Positions 21,793 through 32,155 of a DNA stretch of 64,000 nucleotides are shown piece by piece. This DNA is from an uncultured Paracoccaceae bacterium (lineage in GTDB: Bacteria > Pseudomonadota > Alphaproteobacteria > Rhodobacterales > Rhodobacteraceae). The position numbers and the translations under genes are program-made. Position 1 is the first letter of the stretch, and each line of letters starts with the position of its first letter. Location: assembly GCA_913043905.1 (NCBI GenBank), contig CAJWNQ010000002.1, positions 1 through 64,000 of the forward strand, read 5' to 3'. A model generated the notes under the pieces. That model made no database searches. It was not told the origin of the DNA and saw only the letters and a program-made list of their open reading frames with translations.

Positions 21793-22971
21793 ATGGCAAA
21801 AGAAAAGTTTGAACGTAATAAACCGCACTGCAACATCGGCACAATTGGCCACGTTGATCACGGTAAAACAACATTGACTGCTGCGATCACAAAGCAGTTT
21901 TCAGACAACTTCAAAGCGTACGATGAAATTGATGGTGCGCCAGAAGAAAAAGCACGTGGCATTACTATTTCAACTGCACACGTTGAATATGAAACTGAAG
22001 CTCGTCACTACGCACACGTTGATTGCCCAGGCCATGCTGACTATGTGAAGAACATGATCACGGGTGCTGCACAAATGGATGGCGCTATCTTGGTTGTTAA
22101 CGCAGCCGATGGACCTATGCCTCAAACACGTGAGCACATTTTGTTGGGCCGCCAGGTTGGTATTCCTGAAATGGTTGTATTCATGAATAAAGTTGACCAA
22201 GTAGATGACGATGAGTTGTTGGAATTGGTTGAAATGGAAATCCGTGAATTATTGTCAGCATATGATTATGCAGGCGATGATATCCCAATCATTGCTGGTT
22301 CAGCTTTGGCTGCGTTGGAAGAACGTGATGACCATATTGGTAAAGAGAAAATTGCTGAGTTAATGAAGGCTGTGGACGATTTTATTCCACAACCACCACG
22401 TGCAATTGATGAGCCTTTCTTGATGCCAATCGAAGACGTGTTCTCAATTTCAGGTCGTGGTACTGTAGTAACTGGCCGTATTGAGCGTGGTTCTATTAAT
22501 GTTGGTGAAGAAATCGAAATTGTTGGTATTAAAGATACATCTAAAACAACATGTACTGGTGTTGAAATGTTCCGTAAGCTGCTTGATCGCGGCGAGGCAG
22601 GCGATAACGTTGGTGTATTGCTACGTGGTATCGATCGTGAAGGTGTTGAGCGTGGCCAAGTTTTGGTTAAGCCAGGTACAGTTACTCCACACACAAAGTT
22701 TGAAGCAGAAGTTTATATTCTGACTAAAGATGAGGGTGGCCGCCACACGCCATTTTTTGCTAACTACCGCCCACAGTTCTACTTCCGTACGACCGATGTA
22801 ACGGGTACTGTTGAACTGCCATCAGGCACAGAAATGGTAATGCCAGGTGATAACTTGAAGTTTGATGTTGAACTGATCAATCCAATTGCTATGGAGCAGG
22901 GCTTGCGCTTTGCTATCCGCGAAGGCGGCCGTACAGTAGGTTCTGGTGTTGTTTCAAAAATTATCGCTTAA
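21793..22971 (+). CDS. tuf: Elongation factor Tu
   Basis: EF-Tu delivers aminoacyl-tRNA to the A site. The 392-residue protein contains GHVDHGKTT (19-27), [14 protein letters not shown] and NKVD. Domain 2/3 residues include [13 protein letters not shown] and the terminal [10 protein letters not shown]. Only one tuf is visible here; many Rhodobacterales have a second copy elsewhere, which cannot be tested in this window. Confidence 0.98.
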   Translation: MAKEKFERNKPHCNIGTIGHVDHGKTTLTAAITKQFSDNFKAYDEIDGAPEEKARGITISTAHVEYETEARHYAHVDCPGHADYVKNMITGAAQMDGAILVVNAADGPMPQTREHILLGRQVGIPEMVVFMNKVDQVDDDELLELVEMEIRELLSAYDYAGDDIPIIAGSALAALEERDDHIGKEKIAELMKAVDDFIPQPPRAIDEPFLMPIEDVFSISGRGTVVTGRIERGSINVGEEIEIVGIKDTSKTTCTGVEMFRKLLDRGEAGDNVGVLLRGIDREGVERGQVLVKPGTVTPHTKFEAEVYILTKDEGGRHTPFFANYRPQFYFRTTDVTGTVELPSGTEMVMPGDNLKFDVELINPIAMEQGLRFAIREGGRTVGSGVVSKIIA

Positions 22972-22980
22972 TTAATACGA

Positions 22981-23025
22981 CCCTTCGGGTTCGATGTGGT
23001 CCATTGGAATGATCCAGTGGTCCAC
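22981..23025 (+). promoter_or_regulatory. Stem-loops between tuf and rpsJ
   Basis: A small CCC-TTC-GGG hairpin (22981-22989) is followed by a 12-position stem, GTGGTCCATTGG (22996-23007) with CCAGTGGTCCAC (23014-23025), which has one T-T mismatch and one G-U pair. No U-run follows. It lies 32 bases upstream of rpsJ, where L4-responsive leaders occur in gammaproteobacteria; here it may regulate S10-operon entry or stabilise the 3' end of tuf mRNA. Confidence 0.5.
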
Positions 23026-23057
23026 CTATCAACTCTAACGCCTTGAAAGGCTAAAAA

Positions 23058-23366
23058 ATGCAAAGTCAAAATATTCGTATTCGGCTGAAAGCTTTCGATT
23101 ACCGTGTGTTGGATGCCAGCACTGAGGAAATTGTTAACACAGCTAAACGGACTGGTGCTCAAGTACGTGGTCCCATCCCATTACCAAACAAAATTGAAAA
23201 ATTTACTGTTTTACGTTCACCACACGTGAACAAAAAAGCACGTGAGCAATTTGAAATTCGCACGCACAAGCGTTTGCTAGACATTATTGACCCAACTCCA
23301 CAAACAGTAGACGCGCTTATGAAGCTTGATCTTGCTGCTGGTGTGGATGTTGAAATCAAGCTTTAA
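23058..23366 (+). CDS. rpsJ: 30S ribosomal protein S10
   Basis: The 102-residue S10 belongs to the 30S head and, as NusE, to antitermination complexes. Signature features are [43 protein letters not shown] and HKRLLDI. It heads the S10 block and is followed closely by rplC. Confidence 0.97.
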   Translation: MQSQNIRIRLKAFDYRVLDASTEEIVNTAKRTGAQVRGPIPLPNKIEKFTVLRSPHVNKKAREQFEIRTHKRLLDIIDPTPQTVDALMKLDLAAGVDVEIKL

Positions 23367-23380
23367 GGGAGTATTGAGAT

Positions 23381-24127
23381 ATGCGCTCTGGAGTAATTGC
23401 AAAAAAAATCGGTATGACTCGTGTATTCTTAGAAGACGGTAAACAGATACCTGTTACTGTCCTTCAAATGGAAAACCTACAAGTTGTATCACAACGTACA
23501 AACGAAACAGATGGTTATACAGCTGTTCAGTTGGGTGCAGGCGTAGCAAAAGTAAAACGTCAATCTGCTGCGATGCGGGGACACTTTGCTAAAGCAAAAG
23601 TTGAGCCAAAGCGTAAGATTGCTGAATTTCGCGTTTCTGCTGATAATCTTATCGAGGTTGGCGAGGAAATTATTGCTACACACTTCCTCGGCGGCCAAAA
23701 AGTAGATGTTTCTGGAACATCAATTGGTAAAGGTTTCGCGGGTGCGATGAAGCGCCATAACTTTAAAGGTTTACGAGCCACCCACGGTGTTTCGGTTTCA
23801 CACCGTTCACATGGTTCTACGGGTCAATGTCAAGAACCTGGTAAAGTTTTTAAAGGTAAAAAGATGGCCGGTCACATGGGTTCCGCTCGTGTAACTACGC
23901 AAAACTTGGAAGTTGTTAGTACTGATGTTGATCGTGGTTTGATTATGATAAAAGGCGCAGTGCCTGGTTCAAAAGGTGGTTGGGTTACAGTAAAAGATTC
24001 TGTTAAAAAGAAAGCTCCTGAAGGTCTTCCTTTTCCAGCGGCTCTGCGTTCAGCCATTGTAACTGCAGCACCACAAGTAGAAGAAGTTACTGTTGAAGTG
24101 ACACCTGAAGGAGGCGCAGTAAAATGA
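23381..24127 (+). CDS. rplC: 50S ribosomal protein L3
   Basis: L3 is an early assembly protein whose long loop reaches the peptidyl transferase centre. The 248-residue protein begins [16 protein letters not shown] and carries [15 protein letters not shown] and [25 protein letters not shown], the site of glutamine methylation by PrmB in E. coli. A C-terminal extension rich in Glu and Val is typical for alphaproteobacteria. It overlaps rplD by 4 bases (ATGA). Confidence 0.97.
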   Translation: MRSGVIAKKIGMTRVFLEDGKQIPVTVLQMENLQVVSQRTNETDGYTAVQLGAGVAKVKRQSAAMRGHFAKAKVEPKRKIAEFRVSADNLIEVGEEIIATHFLGGQKVDVSGTSIGKGFAGAMKRHNFKGLRATHGVSVSHRSHGSTGQCQEPGKVFKGKKMAGHMGSARVTTQNLEVVSTDVDRGLIMIKGAVPGSKGGWVTVKDSVKKKAPEGLPFPAALRSAIVTAAPQVEEVTVEVTPEGGAVK

Positions 24128-24744
24128 AAGCTGACGTAATTAAACTAGATGCAAAATCTGCCGGATCCATTGATCTTGATGACGCAATCTTCGGGCTAGA
24201 GCCACGTGCCGATATACTTCACCGTGTTGTACGTTATCAATTAGCAAAACGCCAAGCTGGTACACATAAAGTTAAGACACGTTCTGAAACTTCATACTCT
24301 ACTAAAAAGATATATCGCCAAAAAGGTACTGGTGGCGCTCGTCACGGTGACCGCAATGCACCAATCTTTCGCGGTGGTGGCGTCTATAAAGGGCCTAAAG
24401 TGCGGTCTCACGCACACGACTTGACGAAAAAATTTCGTCAACTAGGCCTTAAACATGCGTTATCTGCAAAGGCAACTGCTGGTGAATTAGTAATTGTTGA
24501 TGCAGTAGAGGCGAAGACAGCAAAGACAGCAGATTTAGCTAAAGTAGTAGCTAATTTAGGTTGGAAGAAGGTTTTAATCATTGATGGCACTAGCGTTAAT
24601 GAAAACTTTTTATTAGCCTCTCGCAATATTGATGGTTTAGATATCTTACCATCAGCTGGTGCAAACGTGTATGATATCTTAAAGTCAAACACACTTGTGC
24701 TAACAAAAGCAGGCGCAGAAGCATTGGAGGCACGTTTAAAATGA
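24124..24744 (+). CDS. rplD: 50S ribosomal protein L4
   Basis: L4 lines the exit tunnel and in some bacteria represses the S10 operon. The 206-residue protein has the tunnel loop with [22 protein letters not shown] and SHAHDLTKK. Its start overlaps the rplC stop and its stop overlaps the rplW start (ATGA), so three proteins are translationally coupled. Confidence 0.97.
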   Translation: MKADVIKLDAKSAGSIDLDDAIFGLEPRADILHRVVRYQLAKRQAGTHKVKTRSETSYSTKKIYRQKGTGGARHGDRNAPIFRGGGVYKGPKVRSHAHDLTKKFRQLGLKHALSAKATAGELVIVDAVEAKTAKTADLAKVVANLGWKKVLIIDGTSVNENFLLASRNIDGLDILPSAGANVYDILKSNTLVLTKAGAEALEARLK

Positions 24745-25037
24745 GTGATACAGCCAAACTTTATGACATTATTCGCGCGCCAATCGTAACTGAAAAAGCG
24801 ACCATGGCGTCCGAACATAATGCTGTCGTATTTGAAGTTGCGATCGAAGCTAATAAACCACAAATCAAAGAAGCAGTGGAAACACTGTTTAATGTGAAGG
24901 TGAAAGCCGTAAACACAAGCATTACCAAAGGTAAAGTAAAGCGTTTTCGTGGTATGTTAGGTAAGCGTAAGGATGTTAAGAAGGCATATGTAACGTTGGA
25001 AGAAGGTAATACTATCGATATTTCAACAGGTCTTTAA
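24741..25037 (+). CDS. rplW: 50S ribosomal protein L23
   Basis: L23 is the docking site for trigger factor and SRP at the tunnel exit. The 98-residue protein contains [28 protein letters not shown] and the loop [29 protein letters not shown] strong terminator follows, so rplW is the last gene of the first S10 sub-unit here. Confidence 0.96.
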   Translation: MSDTAKLYDIIRAPIVTEKATMASEHNAVVFEVAIEANKPQIKEAVETLFNVKVKAVNTSITKGKVKRFRGMLGKRKDVKKAYVTLEEGNTIDISTGL

Positions 25038-25054
25038 GTCAGTTAGTAATTAAT

Positions 25055-25086
25055 AAAAGGGCCTTCACGTAAGTGGGGGCTTTTTT
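25055..25086 (+). terminator. Intrinsic terminator between rplW and rplB
   Basis: An arm AAAAGGGCCTTCAC pairs with GTGGGGGCTTTTT (several G-U pairs, GTAA loop) and runs into six T residues. It splits the S10 operon in two: in most bacteria rplW and rplB are contiguous. Confidence 0.85.
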
Positions 25087-25371
25087 GCATAAAATATGTG
25101 TAAACATCTATTTTTTAGGCAGCATGTAATAAAAACATATTTTTAAAATAACTAATAATAAGCTTTTTTGATTGCTTATACATTATAATGATAAACACGA
25201 TTGGCACCTATAGACGCCCCTGTGTTTATCTGATACTTGGCACAGATAATAAGCAGCTGGATTCGTCCATAAGCTTGTTGGGGTCAAAAATTATTAAGAA
25301 TCGCGGACCTACGGGGCCGCATAACCTTTCGGGCCCCACATGGGTCTGAGCTAAAACGGAAGACAGAAAGA
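25087..25371 (+). promoter_or_regulatory. rplB upstream region with mutually exclusive hairpins
   Basis: The rplW-rplB spacer of 334 bases has a very AT-rich half (with TATAAT at 25184 but no matching -35) and a GC-rich leader half. In the leader, GCGG-ACC with GG-G-CCGC (25303-25320) and GGGGCC with GGCCCC (25313-25318 with 25332-25337) cannot form together, because they share 25313-25318. The second ends 34 bases before the rplB ATG. The arrangement suits a translational switch or attenuator. Confidence 0.45.
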
Positions 25372-26214
25372 ATGGCATTAAAGTCGTACAAACCAACGAC
25401 GCCAGGCCAACGTGGGTTGGTTCTGATTGACCGTTCCGAGCTTTGGAAAGGTCGTCCAGTTAAAGCGCTCACTGAAGGTGTGCGTAAAAACGGCGGCCGG
25501 AACAATACCGGACGGATCACTATGCGTCGCAAAGGCGGTGGGGCTCGACGCCTTTATCGTATCGTAGATTTCAGACGTAACAAGTTGGATATGCCAGCTG
25601 TTGTAGAACGTATTGAATATGATCCTAATAGAACTGCATTTATTGCACTTATTAAATACGAAGATGGCCATCTAGCATATATTTTGGCGCCTCAACGCCT
25701 GGCTATAGGTGACAAAGTCATTTCTAGTGCAAAAGCTGATATTAAGCCTGGTAACGCTATGCCGTTTACAGGCTTACCAATCGGAACAATAATTCACAAC
25801 ATTGAATTAAAGCAGGGTAAAGGTGGCCAAATTGCACGTGCCGCTGGTACATATGCTCAGTTTGTTGGTCGTGATGGTGGTTATGCACAAATTCGCCTTT
25901 CTTCTGGAGAGCTGCGTTTAGTACGTCAAGAATGTATGGCAACTGTTGGTGCTGTATCGAATCCTGACAACTCTAACCAAAACTTTGGTAAAGCTGGACG
26001 TAATCGTCACAAGGGTATTCGCCCGAGTGTTCGTGGTGTGGTTATGAATCCTGTTGATCACCCACATGGTGGTGGTGAAGGTCGTACATCAGGTGGTCGT
26101 CATCCGGTTACGCCTTGGGGAAAACCCACTAAGGGTGCACGCACTCGTAACAAAAACAAAGCGTCTAGCAAGCTGATCATCCGCTCGCGCCACGCGAAGA
26201 AGAAGGGTCGTTAA
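25372..26214 (+). CDS. rplB: 50S ribosomal protein L2
   Basis: L2 is needed for subunit joining and peptidyl transfer. The 280-residue protein has [11 protein letters not shown] at the start, [19 protein letters not shown], and the critical C-terminal [19 protein letters not shown] with the histidine tied to peptidyl transferase activity. It starts the second S10 sub-unit after its own leader. Confidence 0.97.
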   Translation: MALKSYKPTTPGQRGLVLIDRSELWKGRPVKALTEGVRKNGGRNNTGRITMRRKGGGARRLYRIVDFRRNKLDMPAVVERIEYDPNRTAFIALIKYEDGHLAYILAPQRLAIGDKVISSAKADIKPGNAMPFTGLPIGTIIHNIELKQGKGGQIARAAGTYAQFVGRDGGYAQIRLSSGELRLVRQECMATVGAVSNPDNSNQNFGKAGRNRHKGIRPSVRGVVMNPVDHPHGGGEGRTSGGRHPVTPWGKPTKGARTRNKNKASSKLIIRSRHAKKKGR

Positions 26215-26217
26215 TCG

Positions 26218-26499
26218 ATGTCTCGTTCAGTATGGAAAGGCCCTTTTGTCGATGCTTACGTGCTTAAAAAAGCCGAAGCAGCGCGCGAATCTGGCCGTCT
26301 AAATGATGTAATTAAAATCTGGTCTCGTCGTTCGACGATACTGCCACAATTTGTTGGTTTAACTTTTGGCGTTTATAATGGCCATAAGCACATACCAGTA
26401 AACGTATCAGAAGATATGATTGGCCAGAAATTTGGCGAATACAGCCCGACACGTACTTATTACGGTCACTCGGCTGATAAAAAAGCGAAACGGAAATAA
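26218..26499 (+). CDS. rpsS: 30S ribosomal protein S19
   Basis: S19 is a head protein contacting S13 and 16S rRNA. The 93-residue protein begins [18 protein letters not shown] and has [27 protein letters not shown] and the terminal [12 protein letters not shown]. It begins 3 bases after rplB. Confidence 0.96.
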   Translation: MSRSVWKGPFVDAYVLKKAEAARESGRLNDVIKIWSRRSTILPQFVGLTFGVYNGHKHIPVNVSEDMIGQKFGEYSPTRTYYGHSADKKAKRK

Positions 26500-26502
26500 G
26501 CC

Positions 26503-26892
26503 ATGAGTAAGTCTAAAAACTCTCGTCGCGTTGCAGATAACGAAGCTATGGCCGTTAACAAAATGCTCCGCACAAGCCCACAGAAACTGAACTTAGTTGC
26601 ACAAATGATTCGCAATAAGCCAGTTGAAAGAGCTTTGGCTGATTTAACATTTTCTAAAAAGCGTATCTCTGCAGATGTAAAGAAAACTTTGCAATCTGCT
26701 ATTGCTAATGCTGAAAATAATCATGGCTTAGATGTTGACGATCTTATCGTAGCAGAAGCCTACGTTGGTAAAAACCTAACTATGAAGCGCGGTCGTCCAA
26801 GGGCGCGTGGTCGTTACGGCAAGATCCTGAAGCCATTTGCTCAGTTGACTATTCTTGTTCGTGTACCTGCAGCAACAGAGGAGCAAGCATAA
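26503..26892 (+). CDS. rplV: 50S ribosomal protein L22
   Basis: L22 lines the exit tunnel near the macrolide site. The 129-residue protein contains [24 protein letters not shown] and the beta-hairpin region [17 protein letters not shown]. Its stop overlaps the rpsC ATG by one base. An N-terminal extension of about 12 residues is typical of the group. Confidence 0.96.
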   Translation: MSKSKNSRRVADNEAMAVNKMLRTSPQKLNLVAQMIRNKPVERALADLTFSKKRISADVKKTLQSAIANAENNHGLDVDDLIVAEAYVGKNLTMKRGRPRARGRYGKILKPFAQLTILVRVPAATEEQA

Positions 26893-27611
26893 TGGGTCAA
26901 AAAATCAATCCAATTGGCTTTCGTTTGCAAGTCAACCGCACATGGGACAGTCGCTGGTACGCAGAAGGCGAAAAATATGGTAACCTGTTACTAGAAGATT
27001 TAAAAATTCGTGAGTTTGTGAAAAAAGAATGTGTTTTAGCCGGTGTTGCTCGTGTAATTGTCGAGCGGCCTCATAAGAAGTGTCGTGTGACGATTCATTC
27101 TGCGCGCCCTGGAGTTATCATTGGTAAGAAAGGTGCTGACATTGAAACATTGCGAAAGAAATTAGCAGCGTTTACTGACAGTGAATTACATCTAAATATC
27201 GTTGAAGTTCGTAAGCCAGAAATGGATGCGCAGTTAGTTGCTGAGTCAGTTGCTCAACAATTAGAACGCCGCGTTTCCTTCCGTCGTGCTATGAAACGTG
27301 CTGTTCAAAATGCCATGCGTATGGGTGCTCTAGGTATTCGTATTAACGTTGCTGGGCGTTTGGGTGGGGCAGAAATTGCTCGGACTGAATGGTACCGTGA
27401 AGGTCGCGTTCCGTTGCATACATTGCGTGCTGACATCGACTATGCGCGTGCTGAAGGCATGACTGCATATGGTATAATCGGTATCAAGGTATGGATATTC
27501 AAAGGTGAGATCATGGAACATGATCCAGCAGCCCGTGATCGTCGTATTGAAGAAATGCAAAATAGCGGTGGGCCACGCCCTCAAGGCGGCAATCGCCCGC
27601 CACGCCGTTGA
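26892..27611 (+). CDS. rpsC: 30S ribosomal protein S3
   Basis: S3 helps form the mRNA entry site and helicase activity of the 30S. The 239-residue protein starts [20 protein letters not shown], has the KH domain [18 protein letters not shown], and the C-terminal domain with [10 protein letters not shown]-like [18 protein letters not shown]. Starts overlapping rplV; rplP follows after 17 bases. Confidence 0.96.
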   Translation: MGQKINPIGFRLQVNRTWDSRWYAEGEKYGNLLLEDLKIREFVKKECVLAGVARVIVERPHKKCRVTIHSARPGVIIGKKGADIETLRKKLAAFTDSELHLNIVEVRKPEMDAQLVAESVAQQLERRVSFRRAMKRAVQNAMRMGALGIRINVAGRLGGAEIARTEWYREGRVPLHTLRADIDYARAEGMTAYGIIGIKVWIFKGEIMEHDPAARDRRIEEMQNSGGPRPQGGNRPPRR

Positions 27612-27628
27612 TATAGGGGAGCTACACA

Positions 27629-28042
27629 ATGCTTTCACCAAAGCGCACTAAATTCCGTAAAATGTTCAAAGGCCGCATTAAAGGTCTAGCAAAAGGTGGT
27701 TCAGATTTGAACTTCGGGTCATTCGGTTTGAAGGCTACACAGCCTGAGCGTGTAACCGCACGCCAAATTGAAGCTGCTCGTCGTGCAATGACACGCCATA
27801 TGAAACGTCAAGGGCGTGTTTGGATCCGTATTTTTCCAGATGTCCCAGTTACTAATAAGCCTACTGAAGTACGTATGGGTAAAGGTAAAGGATCTGTTGA
27901 GTATTGGGCGTGTAAGGTCAAACCTGGCCGCGTAATGTTTGAGATTGATGGTGTTTCAGAAGCTATTGCTGTTGAAGCTCTACGTCTTGCAGCAATGAAA
28001 TTACCTGTAAAAACTCGCGTAGTTCAACGTGAAGATTGGTAA
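27629..28042 (+). CDS. rplP: 50S ribosomal protein L16
   Basis: L16 is a late-assembly protein near the A-site tRNA elbow. The 137-residue protein has [35 protein letters not shown] and [10 protein letters not shown]-like [16 protein letters not shown], which holds the arginine region hydroxylated by YcfD (RoxA) in E. coli. Unlike the usual order, rplP is followed by a terminator and a 2OG-oxygenase gene rather than directly by rpmC. Confidence 0.97.
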   Translation: MLSPKRTKFRKMFKGRIKGLAKGGSDLNFGSFGLKATQPERVTARQIEAARRAMTRHMKRQGRVWIRIFPDVPVTNKPTEVRMGKGKGSVEYWACKVKPGRVMFEIDGVSEAIAVEALRLAAMKLPVKTRVVQREDW

Positions 28043-28123
28043 TAGGTACTGGCTGTAATGGCCATTATTAATTTGAATAAATCAATGTAAATCATTGTAA
28101 TATTATAAACATTTATAATTTAT

Positions 28124-28157
28124 AAAACCCCTTCCAAAAATTTGGTGGGGGTTTTTT
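28124..28157 (+). terminator. Intrinsic terminator after rplP
   Basis: A long arm AAAACCCCTTCCAAA pairs with TTTGGTGGGGGTTTT with one mismatch and one G-U pair, and is followed by T residues. It ends the rplB-rpsS-rplV-rpsC-rplP unit. Confidence 0.88.
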
Positions 28158-28291
28158 CTTAGATACAACATCATTGTATAAAAAGACTATGACTTAAGTT
28201 TGTCTAAGGCATTTATTGAATTGTAGTTATTTATAATGACTTTTGAAATTTTTATTATTTTTATATTATAAAATAAAAGTATCTGGAATTT

Positions 28292-28939
28292 ATGTTTCGC
28301 TTACGATATGAAATGAAAATGTCAGATATTTCCACTTTTTTTGTTACCCGAGTATATCGCTCCTCTTTGAATGAGGTTGAAGCTTTAATTGATGTGGATG
28401 AGTTAAAAAAGACTTGCTACTCTATTGCAAGGGATGATGAGGCTGGACAAACTTGGTGCGAAGAAAATGATTTTCCTGGTTATACCAGTTATGCCTCATT
28501 AGACGATCTTCCCTGGCGATTTCCGATTTTTAAAAGTTTAGTTGAAGCCTTAAATGTACATATTAATACTTTTGCTGAGGATGCACAGTTTGACCTAGGT
28601 GACAGGGCATTAACCTTAAATAGTTTGTGGATTAATGTACTGCCGGAAGGAGGGATGCATTCTAGCCATATTCACCCTCAATCAGTAATAAGTGGAACTA
28701 TGTATGTGTCTATGCCTGCTGGTGCTAGTGCAATAAAATTTGAAGACCCACGTTTACCCATGATGATGGCAGCACCCCCACGGTTACCAAATGTGCAGAC
28801 AGAACTTCGTACGTTTAATTATATACAGCCAAATATTGGGGATGTATTGCTATGGGAAAGCTGGTTGCGTCATGAAGTGCCCATGAACTTATCTGAAGGC
28901 GAGCGAATTAGTGTGAGTTTTAATTACGGATGGGATTAG
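28292..28939 (+). CDS. TIGR02466-type 2OG-Fe(II) oxygenase
   Basis: A 215-residue protein (207 if the second in-frame ATG at 28316-28321 region is used) with the pattern of the TIGR02466/2OG-FeII_Oxy_5 family of putative 2-oxoglutarate- and iron-dependent dioxygenases. Visible features are HSSHIHPQSVISGTMYV (proximal metal histidine and beta strands), IKFEDPR, GDVLLWESWLRHEVPMN (distal histidine) and ERISVSFNY (arginine for 2OG). The start is uncertain: ATG at 28292 has only a weak TGGA upstream, and MKMSDIS a few codons on is an alternative. It has its own AT-rich upstream region after the rplP terminator. Substrate unknown; its place beside rplP makes ribosomal protein hydroxylation a testable idea. 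Confidence 0.78.
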   Translation: MFRLRYEMKMSDISTFFVTRVYRSSLNEVEALIDVDELKKTCYSIARDDEAGQTWCEENDFPGYTSYASLDDLPWRFPIFKSLVEALNVHINTFAEDAQFDLGDRALTLNSLWINVLPEGGMHSSHIHPQSVISGTMYVSMPAGASAIKFEDPRLPMMMAAPPRLPNVQTELRTFNYIQPNIGDVLLWESWLRHEVPMNLSEGERISVSFNYGWD

Positions 28940-29140
28940 ATTAAGTATACTGTTCGGGTTGAGCTAAATGATGAAAGTATAGCTTTTAATTCTTTGTAAA
29001 TTAAGCCTTTGCTCTTGCCAGAGAGTGTAATCCCCTCTAAAGAAATCTTTCTAATGTACTCCACTGGATTCGGGGTGACCTAAGTGTGTAAAAGTTGCAT
29101 ACAAAGTTGGGCCTTCCGGTGATGTTGAAAGGAAACGGCA

Positions 29141-29344
29141 ATGAACGCCAATGAACTACGCGATAAAACACCTGACGAGCTTCGAAAAGATCTTGTAATG
29201 CTTAAAAAAGAACAATTCAATTTGCGCTTTCAAAAAGCTACTGGACAAGTAGAATCTACTGTTCGCATGAAAGCTGCACGCCGCGAAGCTGCTCGTGTTT
29301 TGACAATCTTGAACGAAAAGGCCGCTTCCGCGGCCGCTGAATAG
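29141..29344 (+). CDS. rpmC: 50S ribosomal protein L29
   Basis: L29 lies at the tunnel exit near L23. The 67-residue all-helical protein has [31 protein letters not shown]. The Shine-Dalgarno AAAGGAAA is well placed. It begins a new sub-unit after a 201-base spacer that separates it from the oxygenase gene; no convincing promoter pair was identified in that spacer. Confidence 0.95.
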   Translation: MNANELRDKTPDELRKDLVMLKKEQFNLRFQKATGQVESTVRMKAARREAARVLTILNEKAASAAAE

Positions 29345-29354
29345 GAGCCTTACT

Positions 29355-29585
29355 ATGCCAAAGCGTATTTTAGCCGGCACTGTAACAGGTGACCAAAATG
29401 AACAGACAATAACAGTATCTGTACAACGTAGCTTTCAGCACCCTGTGATGAAAAAGATTATTCGTAAATCAAAAACTTATCGTGCACATGACGCACAAAA
29501 CCAATTCAAAATCGGTGATAAAGTACGCATTGAAGAATGTGCACCGATCTCGAAGACTAAACGCTGGACAGTTATTACTAACTGA
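29355..29585 (+). CDS. rpsQ: 30S ribosomal protein S17
   Basis: S17 is a primary 16S 5'-domain binder. The 76-residue OB-fold protein has [28 protein letters not shown] and [19 protein letters not shown]. It lies 10 bases after rpmC. Confidence 0.96.
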   Translation: MPKRILAGTVTGDQNEQTITVSVQRSFQHPVMKKIIRKSKTYRAHDAQNQFKIGDKVRIEECAPISKTKRWTVITN

Positions 29586-29645
29586 TCAGTTTAACGAAAC
29601 CCTGGGGCCTAATTTGCATGGTCCCCAAAGGTCGGAGGAAACCCA

Positions 29646-30014
29646 ATGATCCAGATGCAAACTAATCTGGATGTAGCTGACAACAGCGGCGCTCGCCGTG
29701 TTCAGTGCATCAAGGTATTAGGTGGCTCTAAGCGGAAGTATGCTTCTGTTGGAGACATTATAGTCGTTTCTGTGAAAGAAGCCATTCCACGCGGTCGCGT
29801 GAAAAAAGGCGATGTTCGCAAAGCAGTGGTTGTACGTACAGCCAAAGAAGTTCGTCGTGATGACGGCACAGCAATACGTTTCGATGGTAATGCTGCTGTT
29901 ATTCTTAACAATAATAACGAACCAATCGGTACTCGTATATTTGGCCCAGTTGTACGTGAATTGCGTGCAAAGAACTTTATGAAGATTGTGTCTTTGGCAC
30001 CGGAGGTTCTGTAA
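29646..30014 (+). CDS. rplN: 50S ribosomal protein L14
   Basis: L14 forms intersubunit bridge B8. The 122-residue protein is complete, with [20 protein letters not shown], the [22 protein letters not shown] block and the ending [14 protein letters not shown]. Its TAA overlaps the rplX ATG by one base. Confidence 0.97.
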   Translation: MIQMQTNLDVADNSGARRVQCIKVLGGSKRKYASVGDIIVVSVKEAIPRGRVKKGDVRKAVVVRTAKEVRRDDGTAIRFDGNAAVILNNNNEPIGTRIFGPVVRELRAKNFMKIVSLAPEVL

Positions 30015-30328
30015 TGGCTGCTAAATTGAAAAAAGGTGATAAAATCACCGTTCTTTCTGGTAAAGACAAAGGTAAAGAAGGTGAAATCACTTCTGTTAAT
30101 CCTTCTACTGGTAAAGCCATTGTATCGGGTGTGAATGTAGCAGTACGTCATACTAAACAATCCCAAACGTCTCAAGGTGGTCGTGTTTCTGTGGAAATGC
30201 CAATTCAATTGTCAAATTTGGCATTGATTGATCCAAAAGAAGGTGGCGCAACTCGCGTTGGTTTCAAAATGGAAGGCGACAAAAAAGTTCGTTTTGCAAA
30301 AAAATCAGGAGCGTTGATCGATGGCTGA
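30014..30328 (+). CDS. rplX: 50S ribosomal protein L24
   Basis: L24 initiates 50S assembly. The 104-residue protein has the KOW motif [20 protein letters not shown] (residues 6-25) and [19 protein letters not shown]. Overlaps rplN by one base and rplE by 8 bases. Confidence 0.96.
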   Translation: MAAKLKKGDKITVLSGKDKGKEGEITSVNPSTGKAIVSGVNVAVRHTKQSQTSQGGRVSVEMPIQLSNLALIDPKEGGATRVGFKMEGDKKVRFAKKSGALIDG

Positions 30329-30872
30329 TTATACTCCACGCCTAAAGGCGAGTTATAAAGATGTTGTTCGTCCTGCGATGAAAGAAGAATTCGCATATAA
30401 GAATGATATGATGATCCCAAAGATCACTAAGATCACCCTAAACATGGGTATTGGTGAAACAGTAAACGATTCTAAAAAGATCCGTTCTGCAGTTGCTGAT
30501 ATGGCATCTATTGCTGGTCAACAGCCAATCATTACGAAAGCTAAGAAATCTATTGCTGGTTTCCGTGTTCGTGAAGAGATGCCTTTGGGTTGTAAAGTCA
30601 CATTGCGTGGCGATCAAATGTACGACTTCCTTGATCGTTTGATCACGGTTGCAATGCCTCGTATCCGCGACTTTCGCGGCATCTCGGCAAAAAGCTTTGA
30701 CGGAAATGGTAACTACGCCATGGGTTTGAAAGAGCATATCGTATTCCCAGAAATCGATTATGATAAAATCGATGAAATGTGGGGCATGGACATCGCTATC
30801 AGCACAAACGCAAAAACAGATGCTGAAGCATTGAGCTTGTTGAAGAATTTCAACATGCCTTTCACCAGTTAA
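30321..30872 (+). CDS. rplE: 50S ribosomal protein L5
   Basis: L5 binds 5S rRNA and contacts S13. The 183-residue protein has [43 protein letters not shown] and [20 protein letters not shown]. Translationally coupled to rplX. Confidence 0.97.
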   Translation: MADYTPRLKASYKDVVRPAMKEEFAYKNDMMIPKITKITLNMGIGETVNDSKKIRSAVADMASIAGQQPIITKAKKSIAGFRVREEMPLGCKVTLRGDQMYDFLDRLITVAMPRIRDFRGISAKSFDGNGNYAMGLKEHIVFPEIDYDKIDEMWGMDIAISTNAKTDAEALSLLKNFNMPFTS

Positions 30873-30890
30873 TCGCGAAGGAGAGAACTT

Positions 30891-31196
30891 ATGGCTAAAT
30901 CTGCAATGGTTCAACGTCAACTCAAGCGCGAAAAGCTTGTTGTTAAGTATGCTGCAAAGCGTGCTGCGTTGAAAGAAATCGCAAACAATCAAGATCTACC
31001 AATGGAAGAGCGTTTCAAAGCGCGTCTTAAATTGGCAGAGCTTCCACGTAATTCTTCAGCTACTCGCTTGCACAATCGTTGCCAAGTGACTGGCCGTCCG
31101 AGGGGTTATTACCGTAAACTGAAAATGTCTCGTATCGCGTTGCGCCAATTGGCGTCTGACGGCCAGATACCTGGCATGGTCAAATCGAGCTGGTAA
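30891..31196 (+). CDS. rpsN: 30S ribosomal protein S14 (zinc-independent form)
   Basis: The 101-residue long form of S14, without the CxxC zinc motifs of the short paralog. Conserved C-terminal block: [20 protein letters not shown] and [20 protein letters not shown]. It lies between rplE and rpsH as usual. Confidence 0.96.
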   Translation: MAKSAMVQRQLKREKLVVKYAAKRAALKEIANNQDLPMEERFKARLKLAELPRNSSATRLHNRCQVTGRPRGYYRKLKMSRIALRQLASDGQIPGMVKSSW

Positions 31197-31208
31197 GGAG
31201 TAGCAATT

Positions 31209-31601
31209 ATGAACGATCCTATCGGTGATATGCTCACTCGTATTCGCAACGCACATATGCGTGGCAAATCTACAGTGAAAACACCTGCTTCTAAACTACG
31301 TGGTTGGGTACTCGACGTTCTAGCGAACGAGGGTTATATCCGTGGTTATGAAGGTGCAACTTCAGACGCTGGTCATCCAGAACTAGATATTTCTTTGAAA
31401 TATTTTGATGGTGAGCCAGTAATAAAAGAACTTAAACGTGTGTCAAAACCAGGTCGTCGTGTTTACATGGCTTGCTCTGACATTCCAGCAGTTCGTCAAG
31501 GTCTGGGAATTTCAATCGTATCTACACCGCAAGGTGTGATGTCAGATGCTCAAGCGCGCGCAGCCAACGTTGGCGGCGAAGTCTTGTGCACAGTATTCTA
31601 G
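31209..31601 (+). CDS. rpsH: 30S ribosomal protein S8
   Basis: S8 binds the 16S central domain and represses the spc mRNA in E. coli. The 130-residue protein has [21 protein letters not shown] and the C-terminal [30 protein letters not shown]. Confidence 0.96.
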   Translation: MNDPIGDMLTRIRNAHMRGKSTVKTPASKLRGWVLDVLANEGYIRGYEGATSDAGHPELDISLKYFDGEPVIKELKRVSKPGRRVYMACSDIPAVRQGLGISIVSTPQGVMSDAQARAANVGGEVLCTVF

Positions 31602-31610
31602 GGAGCGGAT

Positions 31611-32144
31611 ATGTCTCGTATTGGTAAAAAGCCAGTCAGCCTTCCCAGTGGCGTAACCGCTACTGTCTCTGGTCAGACTGTAGAAATCAAAGGCCCAAAA
31701 GGTGTCCGCACCTTTAAAGCTACTGATGACGTAAATCTCGCAGTTGAAGATAGCGCCGTGTCAGTGACACCGCGTGGTTCATCGAAGCGTGCGCGTCAAC
31801 AATGGGGTATGTCTAGAACACAAATCGCTAATTGCGTGACTGGTGTGACAGATGGCTTCAAAAAAGAGCTGGAAATCAACGGTGTTGGTTACCGTGCTAC
31901 CATGCAGGGCGCAGTCCTGAAGTTGGCACTAGGCTATTCGCATGACGTGTTGTTCGATGTGCCTGCTGGCATTACTGTAACAGCGCCGAAGCCAACTGAA
32001 ATTATCGTAGAAGGCATTGATCAACAACAAGTTGGTGAAGTTGCTGCGAAAATTCGTGAGTGGCGTAAGCCTGAGCCTTATAAGGGCAAGGGCATCAAAT
32101 ATAAAGACGAGTATATCTTCCGTAAAGAAGGTAAGTCTAAGTAG
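31611..32144 (+). CDS. rplF: 50S ribosomal protein L6
   Basis: L6 sits near the sarcin-ricin loop. The 177-residue protein has two repeated domains: [15 protein letters not shown] at the start, [18 protein letters not shown] in the middle, and the signature [22 protein letters not shown] at the end. Confidence 0.96.
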   Translation: MSRIGKKPVSLPSGVTATVSGQTVEIKGPKGVRTFKATDDVNLAVEDSAVSVTPRGSSKRARQQWGMSRTQIANCVTGVTDGFKKELEINGVGYRATMQGAVLKLALGYSHDVLFDVPAGITVTAPKPTEIIVEGIDQQQVGEVAAKIREWRKPEPYKGKGIKYKDEYIFRKEGKSK

Positions 32145-32155
32145 GAGCGTGTAAA

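Noticed and set aside
21567-21812. An 81-codon plus-strand ORF across the fusA-tuf junction
   Set aside because: It is out of frame with both confident genes and has no family pattern.
29702-30208. A 168-codon minus-strand ORF opposite rplN and rplX
   Set aside because: Same reasoning: antisense to two confident genes with no independent signal.
30438-30992. A 184-codon minus-strand ORF opposite rplE and rpsN
   Set aside because: It is fully antisense to ribosomal genes and its translation has no recognisable family features.
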